From Gyromitra esculenta (Eukaryota > Ascomycota > Pezizomycetes > Pezizales > Discinaceae), in contig JBCAML010000004.1 of assembly GCA_038503075.1 (NCBI GenBank), forward strand, positions 1,757,149 through 1,821,148: a stretch of DNA of 64,000 nucleotides, read 5' to 3'. Below, in pieces: positions 1 to 9,718 of this stretch. Positions within the stretch are counted from its first letter, which is position 1, and every line of letters starts with the position of its first letter. The position numbers and the translations under genes are program-made. The notes beneath the pieces are model-generated. The model searched no databases. It worked only from the letters and a program-made list of their open reading frames with translations, and had not been told where the DNA came from.

Positions 1-1247
1 CAACAACGGGAATGCTGTCCCGCCTGTTCCTCTGCGGGACGCAGCATGTTGAAATTAACGGGATGGACAATTTCCTGCTGCTGCTTAAAGCACGGCGAAA
101 AGGAAGGAAATCGGGGTTGTTGACAGGTTGGTGGGGGTGGAATTCTCATTTGGCCGATTCCCAGGCTTACTTACTCGTGCCACTGGCATTCGCAGTGTCA
201 AATCATACAAGTGTGTAGGTGCTGGCGAAAGCCGTGCATTCGATCCAGTTTTGGTTTTTTTGGCACGATAACTCACTCACTCGTTCCACGGCGGCGTGAG
301 GCCATTTGGTGCCAAGGTGACACAGAATTGATGATCCGCTGATATGGGGCCTCTTGCCCTTTTCTTACATGTTTTCACCGAAAAACATGAGATACAGCCT
401 GGGTAGCCATGATATCTGCTTCAAGAACAAGTAAGTAAGTGTGGTTTCCCCTCAACTCCCTGTCCCTGGACCGAGAGTGGATCAACAAGAGAACAAATAG
501 CAAACGTTCTTGAATTTCTGATAAAAACACCGAGTGACTGACCGTGACTCGCCTATCCTCCAGGGCACTTGGGGCTTTCTTCTCTCTTGGCCAAGTCCTC
601 CCTACCTATCGCCTCCACAAATCCCCCAAAGGTGGCCTCTTCCAGCCTGCCATTTCAGATGCCATATCCCTCCTCGATACCCCTCATCGTGACTGGGTCC
701 ACATCTTCCCCGAAGGCCGCGTCCGTTTCCCCTCACAGCTTTCTCTGGCGGAACCAGTTGCACTGACAAGTTGACGGCACAGGTCCACCAACACCTAGAC
801 TATTACATGCGCTACTACAAATGGGGTGTTTCTCGCCTCCTCCTGGAACCATCAGTGCAGCCTACGGTTGTCCCTATGTTCATAACTGGGTTCTCGTCTA
901 TCATGCATGAGTCACGCGCGTTCCCGAGGTTTCTGCCACGCGTTGGGAAAAGAGTTTCTCTTCACGTTGGAGATGTAGTCCCTGAATCCACCTTCTTGGA
1001 TTTGCGGCGTGAGTGGCACGACCTTAAATCTCGTCACGATGACGAATGGTTAAAGGAAGGGAAAGAGGCGGTAGAACTTCGCATTGAAGCTACGAGAAGA
1101 GTGCGAGAAGAAGTGGTAAAGCTGAGACGAAAACTGGGACTACCAGAGGAGGAAGAAAGTGCGAGCAAAGTGGAAACCTATAAATTGCCGGGGATGGAGA
1201 GGAAGGGAGGGAGGCTACCAGACGGAACTTGGGCGAAAGATATGTGA
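1..1247 (+). CDS. taz1: Tafazzin, cardiolipin-remodelling acyltransferase (5' partial)
   Basis: Tafazzin is a phospholipid-lysophospholipid transacylase of the mitochondrial membranes that matures cardiolipin. Exons read as <1-126, 196-214, 326-430, 564-720 and 783-1247, all joining in frame (about 289 residues present). The acyltransferase HX4D motif is assembled across two introns as NHTSVIDD, followed by the conserved DICFKNK, GQVLPTYRL, WVHIFPEGR and YKWGVSRL blocks typical of fungal Taz1. Exon 2 is only 19 nt. Donors are loose (GTTGGT, GTAGGT, GTCCGT) but phases fit. The frame is open back to base 3, with an ATG at 12. Family members carry more N-terminal sequence, so the start probably lies outside the window. 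The C-terminal tail after about residue 240 is charged and less conserved. Identification is firm; the 5' end is unknown. Confidence 0.92.
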
Positions 1248-2513
1248 GGTGGCCATCAGGTGCTTATAACTTCTATGGATAGACCAATAGAAGATTGATT
1301 TTCACACGGGTTAATACTACGATCGCAAGACTCTGGTTGGTAGGTGAACTCGGACAGCGTTGCAACAGGTACTACCTACAAGAAATCGTGCAACGCTACA
1401 CAGGTTCATCTCCCAACTAGCCCTTTTTTGTTTATAGCAAGGTAATATAACAAACACCTGGAGCCAAGCGAACAGTATTTGGTTATTTCAGATCCTCGGT
1501 AACTTAAAGAAAGTGTGCCGTTCTACCACCTGCACCCAGAGAGCGCAGTAGCTTACCTTCTAGAGACAGCGTTTAGCTTCTCAGTTGGCTATTTCTTTCC
1601 TACTAACATACGGCAGCAGGCTACTAGGGCGCGAACAGAAGGTATATCTGACGATTGGAGTTATCTACTACTATAGAATCGAATCCTAAAGGCCACATAA
1701 ATCAAGTCATCCGGAGACTACATATTCATGTTCAGTACATTTGTTATGAAGGTACCGTTTACAAACTCTTTGCAACTAAATTTGCGTTTTATGATCTATC
1801 TAACATACATATGTAGGTATATATCATTATATTCTGCCATTTCGGGCGTGGGGTGGCGTGTGGTTGTGTTTTGTATGGGTTAGGCCAAGGCCGAGCTTGA
1901 GACCGCAAAACGGATCGGTTTAGACACTACTAATCTTATCACCAAAAGGCGTCCGATAACTGTAAGTAACATAGCAAATATCTAACAAGTTAGGTCTGGC
2001 GACGAGACTAAGCAAACATACCATTTTTTATCTCCCCAATTCCCTCAAAAGCCCCGTTAATGCGCCTGGCACTACTACCTGTACGCCTATGCTGCTCAAG
2101 ACCTACAATCCGGTGTGTCGAATCACGATATATCACTCGAGATCTAAAACGATCGAAGTGATGTATTGGAGTGCTCATAGGCTGGGGCTTGATAGAGATT
2201 ATATTTCCTTCGCCTACTTCGAAATACCTACCCTTTCCTGAGAGGATAGTCAATTTTTGAATCTCTCGAGGGCAGTGTGTCCTCGCCTTTCCCACACAGC
2301 GCAAAACAGTTGGAGTTCGGCCTGCAAAAATATTTTCTGGGAGCATATAAGTGAAACCTTATTCCTCTTTGCTCCCAAGAAAAATTTCTCTCTTACACAT
2401 CAAGAAACCCGTCACGAAAACCTTCCTCAACCAACACTATATCAAAAATTACACTACCTAAACAAATTCCAAGACCTCTTACGATAGAGCGAATCTATAC
2501 CTCCCCTTCGAAG
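1248..2513. other. Intergenic, no gene seen
   Basis: AT-rich spacer of about 1.27 kb between tafazzin and the CaaX-ending orphan gene. It contains low-complexity TA-rich sequence near 1800-1835. A 112-codon open frame on the minus strand (2008-2346) has no recognisable family and no support, so it is not called. Confidence 0.5.
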
Positions 2514-3206
2514 ATGTCCTCCGATTCTGGTGATTACCCTAGTCGCTCAGACTCGCGCTACGTCTATAGATATACGCCTCGCTCTTATTTCACGAAGAAA
2601 GCCGCCCTCGAAGCTGATGACTGCGAAAATTCTTCAGACGCCTTCGGAATCTCCGATGCCGCCAGAGCCAATTGCGGCGCGAAGGATGCTATTTATAGGG
2701 TTCGAGGTGCAGATTCACAGCCTATGGCCTCTAGGGTTATGAGGTACTATCGCAATAGTTACCCCAAGACTGCAACCAAGGCTACTGCACCTGCACCTAC
2801 CGAAGGCCTTCTTACTGTAGCACTCAAATGCGAGTCTACCTCTGAGGCCGTGCCAGTATCTGACTCCACCTCACCATCCACCTCGAGTTCTAAGTTCTCG
2901 ATAGCCTCTCCCTCTACATCGGTGGCCGAGTCCATGTCGGCCTCCCCGTATACGTTGGCGAGGGAGTCTATGTCAATATTCGGCTCCGCACCAACCTCTC
3001 CGTCTGAATCGGTGGCCGAGTTTCTTTTGATCTCTGCGTCTGAACCTACCTTTCAATCTCAGTTGGTCTTTTCGTCCACATTAGTGACTGAGCCTATGGC
3101 GACTTCTTTCCCTGCCACCCCCACTCTACCCCAACAACTAATCGAGAACGAATTAGAGGAAGCAGAGAAAACTAATAACGCGCGCAAGTCATGCATAATT
3201 CTCTGA
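2514..3206 (+). CDS. Orphan Ser/Thr-rich protein with C-terminal CaaX box
   Basis: Single-exon frame of 230 codons; I do not recognise a family. The N-terminal quarter is rich in Tyr, Arg and Asp/Ser. Residues of about 95-205 are a Ser/Thr/Pro-rich low-complexity stretch with loose repeats around SVAES, ARESM and SVAEF. The C terminus is acidic, then basic, and ends exactly in RKSCIIL. CIIL is a valid CaaX motif, and a final Leu is normally read by geranylgeranyltransferase I, so the protein may be membrane-anchored. No signal peptide or transmembrane segment is visible. It is convergent with the GTPase gene at 4606-6001, which also ends in a CaaX box. That a low-complexity frame ends so precisely in CaaX after a basic residue favours a real gene, but expression evidence is lacking. 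Confidence 0.55.
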   Translation: MSSDSGDYPSRSDSRYVYRYTPRSYFTKKAALEADDCENSSDAFGISDAARANCGAKDAIYRVRGADSQPMASRVMRYYRNSYPKTATKATAPAPTEGLLTVALKCESTSEAVPVSDSTSPSTSSSKFSIASPSTSVAESMSASPYTLARESMSIFGSAPTSPSESVAEFLLISASEPTFQSQLVFSSTLVTEPMATSFPATPTLPQQLIENELEEAEKTNNARKSCIIL

Positions 3207-4605
3207 GAAGCAGTTGAGAAGGATTATGGTATTATTATATTATCAAGAGTGTAAATGAGTGTCTGGGTATGGGTTTGATTAAAGTTTCGATTTACTAGAG
3301 AGTTTGGCACATGTAGCAGTCTTTCGAGACTTATAAAATGGGGATTTTATGGTTATTAGTTCGTTTAAAATTTGCTGTGAGTAGATTCTACAACTGTATA
3401 GCTGAAATTTAGAAATCTTTTGCAGCCACATCTCTCGCATATGTTCTTGGGCTATTATAATCCTCAGCACCAGGCTACGAGTTCTGACTCAGTTTTAGAT
3501 TCTCCAAGCGATAAACTCACACTCGTAACAGCGGGGAAGTTGCACCCATAAATTTTCTAATAATGCGTATATATTCCAGTCAGACTATCAAATATATTGG
3601 TACGGGTGGGTTGAATACGGGTGGGTTGAAAAAAGCTTTTCAGGCTCGCTTGTATGATGCATTCTTGAAAATGGACCATCTACTATATCTACATGTAACT
3701 TCAAATTGTGGGCTGGCCAGCCGATGTGCAGAGTTAGCTGCTCTGCCTGTAAATAGGGTAAAGCCTGCCGACCTCTTTGAAAACGGGCTTTAACAGAATG
3801 AAAGCTAGACGATGTACGAATAAACAGAGGTCGTTTGTCGTTTCCTCAATCTAGGCTTATGATCTAGTAAGATAATTCATACATGTAGCCTTAGAATTAT
3901 CGTAGCATTTCTTGTAGGCCTAGATCTAGGTACAGAGCACCAGTGATAGGCTTCCATCTAGTTAGGAATACTGACCTAAAGTATATCCGTACCCCAGTCC
4001 AAAGGTCGTTTTTGGCGGTCACCCCATAATATAATTCCATACCCCAGGGCCAGTTAACTTGAATGTACCGGCGGGCTCAGTTGGGTACGCGTACGTATAC
4101 GTCTATGACAGTCTAGACTCAGTAGAGTTCTGATATCATTACTACTATTATTAGGGGAGTATCGGAGGAGTTCTCTAGAAGGAAAATATGACTTTACAAA
4201 TACTAACTAGCATAGCTATATATGAGCTTATGGTATTTTGGGAATTTTTAAACTGGAAGAGAAAGTTCTAGGTAGCTGCGTAGAGAAAGTCGCGTTGGGA
4301 GATCTAAAAGAGCACCGCCAATGTAGTACTTCCCTGCTACGATCGGTTGTATCCTCTGGCTTCTCCCACTAGAAAATAAAAAAGGCGATACAATTATCTG
4401 ATTCTCGTAGGATTCCATGAATTCATCAACATGCACATCTGCAAAAACGATACCTCACCGGGACAAAGAAACAGACAGGTAATGAAACCCTAACCAAATC
4501 AATTCTGACCAAATACATAGTAATACGAAGTACAAAATGAGGGAATATATCCTAGAATAGAAAAGTTAAAGCAGTTTCCTACACACCCGTACAGTTTTCT
4601 TTCGG
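3207..4605. other. Intergenic between convergent genes; short repeats only
   Basis: About 1.4 kb between the two CaaX genes. It holds a perfect 15-bp tandem duplication at 3601-3630 (unit TACGGGTGGGTTGAA twice) and a small hairpin near 3732-3752 (GCAGAG / CTCTGC). A 76-codon open frame at 3563-3793 has no family features and is not called. Confidence 0.5.
3601..3630. repeat. 15-bp perfect tandem duplication
   Basis: Two adjacent identical copies of TACGGGTGGGTTGAA. There is no flanking structure that suggests a mobile element. Confidence 0.9.
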
Positions 4606-6001
4606 CTATTGAATCACACAGCTGTCGAAGGCAGCTCCAACGTGATCCCAAAATCCCATCCTAGGTGGTGGTGGAGCGCGCGTCCTCTCGAGTTCGCTCA
4701 TCAGTCTATTGGTTCTCTCCTGTTCCTCTTCCCTCATCACCCTGGTTTCCTCATCATGTCTCCGGCGCTCCTCCTCAAATCTCTTTTGATGTTCTTGTTG
4801 TTGTCTCAGCATGTCCTCTGCCTGCTGTGCCTTGAGTTCGTTCCACATACGAGCTGTCTCCTCCTGCTGGCGCCTCGCATCTTCTTGCCTCTGATTTTCC
4901 AGAGCCTGAAGGGCTTCTCGATTCTGTTCACTCTGATTCCGCATCTGCTCTTGATGACGCCTCTGATTCTCTTCCTCTCGTTTCTTCCATTCAATTTCCC
5001 GGATTCTGGCCTCTTCTTTGATTCTGATCCTCTCTTCTTCGAACCCTCTCATTGTCTCCTCGTGAAGGCTCCTAAACTCCACTTCACGCGCCGCGCTCTC
5101 CTCCTGCATTCTCTTTATCTCTTCTTCGAACTCCCGCCGAAGTCTTTCCGCTTCCGCTCGTCCTTCTGGAATGGCGATTTTCCCTGCTGTTGTATTCTCA
5201 CATGTATGCGGAGGGCGTAGCATCTCCTCCTGTACAAGCAACAGACACGGTGGCCTCGCCAATAGATCATTTATAACTTGCACAGCAGAGTCGTGGTCCT
5301 CGTCTGCCAGCCTAACGGTTTTAAAGATGCCTTTCCAATGCTTAGACAAAAAATCCTTCTCTCTCTTCACCTCATTCCTATGTTTCGGAGTGTTTTCAGG
5401 GCTCCACATAGTCGTGCCGATGATGACGTTTCGCATTGCTCTATCACCCACTAGAGCTTTCAGGAGCTCTAGCGTCTTGCGCTGGGACCCGCCGAACCGC
5501 GTCTCAGCAATGTCGTGGAGGAAGATGACACCTTGTGTGTCGACTTCGCGGCGCTGTAGCGCGAACATGTAGAGGTTGGAGACAATCTCATTGAGAATCG
5601 TGAGGTTGTCGACTGCGGAATCGTCAAACCCAGGAGTATCGAGAAGGAGGATCTCGCGGGAAGCGAGCTTGGTAATGTATACCGTGGGTTTGAGCGTGCC
5701 TGGACTGTTAGCAAACCCACTATGCACTGGTGCCATACACATTGTTAAAGAAGCTTACAGGAGTCGAGACCACCATCTATGACAGGGTCAAGCCCGGTGC
5801 TGATGTCCTTCCCACCGAGAAGCTTTATGAAACTACTTTTTCCAGAACCTGTCTTGCCTGCGAGAACGAAGGCTGCAATTGGGCCTGAGCCAACCCTCGA
5901 TCTTCCTAGTATTGTTAAGAATGTTAGCCCAATCGATAGAATTGAAAGGAATTTGGAAATTAGAATATACCATAACGTGAGCCGTTTTCTTCAGATGACA
6001 T
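4606..6001 (-). CDS. AIG1/GIMAP-like septin-superfamily GTPase with coiled coil and CaaX box
   Basis: Exons (minus): 6001-5971, 5905-5759, 5699-4606; 423 residues. Residues 20-35 form the P-loop (AGKTGSGKSS). GLDSCT at 56-61, rebuilt across intron 2, and DTPGFDD at 80-86 are the hallmark blocks of the fungal AIG1-like TRAFAC GTPases. GTTMW near the end of the G domain stands where NKxD would be, as in this family. From about residue 245 to 405 the protein is a highly charged Glu/Arg/Gln coiled coil. It ends FDSCVIQ, a CaaX box expected to be farnesylated, so a membrane-bound GTPase is likely. The acceptor at 5700 was chosen over one at 5727, which leaves a 32-nt intron. The cellular role of these fungal GTPases is not established; mammalian GIMAP/GBP relatives act at membranes in immunity. 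Confidence 0.85.
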
Positions 6002-6982
6002 TTTTTTTTTCCCCTTTCGAAAGTAGATTTTCTGAAAAGTTGGAAAAGAAGGTTCTCTAGTGTTAATTAAATAATAGTTGCTTTTTCAACAATAAACCCA
6101 AAACCTGGAAGAGAACTTGACGTAGTCTCAGGAAGCAAACACGTCCCCATATATAAGCTCAGAGCTTGGGTAAAGTATGCGGGGCTCCGCGGCGGGAGAA
6201 CAAGGCTGAGATAAGAAAGACTACTAAGAATTCCCCGCATCGAATCTGGGGCTCTATATTTCACTGCCTCCAATTTAGTTGCATGCGCAGCCTGCATTTC
6301 AACGGAAGCGGCGGGCATCCCGTGTTTCTGATATGATCTGTTGGTGAAGATTGTATTTTAGGCCTCTCCTAAACGATGATCATGACAGACGATTGGGGGA
6401 TGGGGTGAGACTATTTATTCTACGACTGTTGCCTGGCGTGTTGGGTCTGCAGTAATAATTTCTTCTGCTGTGCTATCAGCAAAGGGTTAGCTCAATCGAT
6501 TAATCGCGTTGTTAGGCCGAAATCTCTTTGTGGTACTCATCCTGCATGATGTGCATCTCTAGAAAGCGGTTGTTAGGCTGGTTGCCTGAACCCGAGCCAA
6601 TGATTGTGAATCCTATACCTCAACAGCGAAGCACATCCACCCACCGATGGCTAGTGCCTTTGCAAAATGTGCAAGCACATTCATATAGTAAGGAAATTAT
6701 CATCAGAAACGTGTATTTACTCGGGGCAGTCATGAAGAGCCTGAACTCAACCTTTGCAGGCAGCGATTTTTGATCCACTCTCATGATCACCTAGCACATC
6801 AATGGACTGATTGGTTAACTCGCACTTGCATTTTCAGGCTCTTCATGACAGCCCCGAATATACTCTCAAGCTTGAGATCGCTGCAATAGTCTTCCGCAGC
6901 ACTTTTGCCTCAAGCGATATCATATTGAAATAACAATGCTGTTATAAATATTAATTGGCCACGATTTGAGCCGAATGTTATC
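6002..6982. other. Intergenic with an inverted repeat
   Basis: About 980 bp between the GTPase start and the stop of the secreted protein gene. The only structure seen is the 25-bp inverted repeat annotated at 6721-6857. No convincing coding frame. Confidence 0.5.
6721..6857. repeat. 25-bp inverted repeat with 87-bp loop
   Basis: Left arm 6721-6745 begins TCGGGGCAGTCATG and right arm 6833-6857 is its reverse complement with one mismatch. The sequence outside the arms and the inner loop do not continue the match, so this is a long hairpin rather than the edge of a larger inverted duplication. No target-site duplication is obvious. Confidence 0.85.
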
Positions 6983-8157
6983 CTACAATCCCAATACCGC
7001 CGGATTGATCAAAGCACTAGGATCCATCACTTTGGTCCAATCGATAATCTCTGTCGCCCCAAACCCCTCTACCGCCTTCCCGTAAAACGCCCCGCGCGCA
7101 GTAACATATCCTGTATAGCTCGACCCCAGTCCTGTGCCCCCGACAATCTCTTGATCATATTTCCCACTCTTAATCTTTAGCTCTCCACCCTCGGGTCCCA
7201 AAAACTTCACTGTCCACGCAGTCGCATACACTAGACCCCGCAGCCTCGTGCTCTTATATGCGATGGAGTAATCCGGCACGAACTCAATAGGTCTAATATC
7301 AAGCGATCCATCTTCATGTCGTATCGTGGCGAACCGGCTTCGCTGATACGGGATCTCGCTGTCGGTAGCCCAGATGCTAACCTTTGTCGCGCCAAAGTGC
7401 AGTTGAAACCACGTAAAGTTTCCCGTCACTGGGACACCCGGTCCCCACTGTCGATCGAGCCACGTAAACGAGCTATCCTCATCGATCGTGAGAACCTCAC
7501 CGTGCTCTCCGATCTGTAAAGTTCCTGTCGTGAGTGCACATGGAATGCTGAATTGATATGTTAGTGCGGGACCCCATAGGAATCCGCCGGCCCCGGCGTT
7601 GTATATAATTGGGCTTGTCGGCTTGAAAGTTACATCGAACGAGAACGCATCACTCTTACCCCAGGTCCTAAAGGCGGGCAGTCCCGAGGCATCTTGGGCC
7701 TGGAACCCATATTTATTTGGAACCGAGATCTTGAAGAGGTCGTTCTCGATCGTTGGGATAGTGATTACGGGTTCGTAGAATTGCGCATATAGCGATAATG
7801 TGTCGAGGTCAAGCAGTGACGCGCGGTAGTATCCAGTGCCAGAGACGGCAAGGAGCACGTGAGAGATGAGAAGGTAGTTTGTGTTGTTGGATGACTTCAG
7901 ATAGGTAGAAGTCCACCAGGAGCCAGAGCCATTATCGTTAGATGAAAGGAGAGACTGACGGAGGTCGTACAAAGCTGGGAAGCCGTACTGTTGCAGAGTT
8001 AGTACTAAGCACTGGCGACATTTACTAGGGGAAACCAACATACACCGAAAGGTGTGTTGAGTGAACTGGTCCTCTCGGGAACGAATCCTGGCACTGTAAT
8101 TGAAATTGCGCAGGAGGCCAGGAAAGGCAATGGAAATAGGCTGGAGAAGATCCGCAT
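6983..8157 (-). CDS. Secreted CrtC/kievitone-hydratase-like lipocalin-fold protein
   Basis: Exons (minus): 8157-8044 and 7987-6983, joined phase 0; 372 residues. The N terminus (MRIFSSLFPLPFLASCA) is a clear signal peptide. The body matches the fungal hydroxyneurosporene-synthase/AttH-like family that includes kievitone hydratase and polyketide Diels-Alderase-type proteins: SWWTSTYL early, GGFLWGPALTYQFSIP in the middle, then the conserved LDRQWG block and NFTWFQLHF. Length is normal for the family. Members act on plant phytoalexins or on fungal secondary metabolites; which applies here cannot be read from sequence, and no other biosynthetic genes lie beside it. A TATA-like ATATAAGAG on the minus strand at about 8244-8252 sits roughly 90 bp upstream of the start. 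It stands alone between long spacers. Confidence 0.82.
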
Positions 8158-9718
8158 ATCAATTAAGTTGATTGGCTCCCGATGATTGTTGGGGTAACAC
8201 TTGTGTGGATGGTGTGCCACAGACACATTGAGGGGCGAGCTCTTATATGTATGGAGGCCACTGGCAATCAGTAATCTGTGTGCCTCCCGTGTCCCAGACA
8301 ATGTTGAACTTCTCCCGGACCAAAAAGGGCGATTGTGTCTCACTCGTGCAAACCACCGATGCCTGCTGTAGCAGCAGGTACCGGTGCTAGTACCTGCAGG
8401 GCAACCGGTACAACCCTGGAACCAGCAACACTGGTCACTTCAAAGCACCCTCCAAATACAGGTGTTGAACGAAACAGTGGCTTTTAAAAAACCCTCTTAC
8501 TAAATCGGTAGTACAGCGGGTCTCGATAGTGGCATACAGTCGGGGATGAGAAACGGTATGCTGGTGGCGAGATATGCTTCCAGAGAGAGGAATCTTGGCA
8601 CCAATTTGCCATACATTTATCATTGGGAATATTGAACAATACGACATTATCGAGAATATGCTACTGTCGGGTTTGCTACTATCGAGACCCCGCTGTATAA
8701 CCCAATCAGGACCCAGCTTCTGAACATGAAGAAAGCCAGCAGTAGCAGCAGTCCACTTTATATCATCCAGTAACAATACACGTGGTATCCGGCTTTCTGC
8801 GGGTGTACAGAACACCCGATAGAGCAAGATCTAAGGGCGCTGTTAACTTCCTTTCCGGATATATGTTTTTCGCTTATGCAGCCTGCCGGGTCCGCCGAGT
8901 ACGTGCCTGCAGCAACCCCAGAATACTGTGTTTCTAGTACATACATGTATATGTACGCTGCTTGCTCTGTATGCACAGAAAAATAGAAGGATAGACTGTC
9001 ACACGTATAGCTAGGGCGAATAAGTGTACGTGTTTTGCTGCCTGCTGCACAACACTATGGATTCTCCCGCAGCGGAAGCGCCTCTACATATAGGTAGAGT
9101 AAACGATGATTACGGCAAACTGTGTATCGTCGATTCATGTTCAGTGATATTGGCTCTCTTCATCGAATAGCTGTCGGGTTCGCATTTCCAAGACTTTATG
9201 TAATGATTTATTGTTCTTCTGCCCATCATATCCATTCCAGCTACACTCAGTAAGAGGAAAGTAATGGGGAAGTAAAAGTTTGTAAGTCGAGAATGACTTT
9301 TGTCGCTAGCATGCCACCGGATTCCCAATCTGAAAAAAAAAAAGAAAGAAAGAAAGGTGGAGAAACGGGTAGATTTGCCCAGACCGACGTTTCCCTGCCT
9401 ACCTATCGTTGACTCTCTCCAATGCATTCTACCCATGATAAACCCCAATGCGAGTTGCTAACCAGAGAAAAATAATAATGAGGAAAGACAATTCATGGAA
9501 ATAGTGAAAAGATACCCTCTCGCAGAGAAAAAAAAATGGTTGGAATAAAAAAAGAATTCCCCTGACGTTTATCCCAATTGCCCGTACCCCCATCAATAAC
9601 ACCGCCCACAGCCTAATGGCTGGCCGCAAAAGACAAAGGAAAGGGAACACTCCACACCCACAAAAAAAGAGGAAAGAGGAAGAGGAAAAAAAAACCCCAA
9701 AAACCCCAACAATAATGA
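8158..9718. other. Intergenic; palindromes and low-complexity 3' region
   Basis: About 1.56 kb. Nested hairpins occur at 8362-8397 (CCTGCTG/GCAGCAGG, then GCAGGTAC/GTACCTGC). The part from about 9300 to 9715 is purine- and A-rich on the plus strand and probably includes the 3' UTR of the kinase. No coding frame has family features. Confidence 0.5.

Noticed and set aside
2008..2346. 112-codon minus-strand frame
   Set aside because: No family, no upstream signal, composition like surrounding spacer.
5727..5758. 32-nt intron in the GTPase gene
   Set aside because: Keeps the frame but is shorter than plausible and loses the GLDSCT block; the 59-nt intron to 5700 is better.
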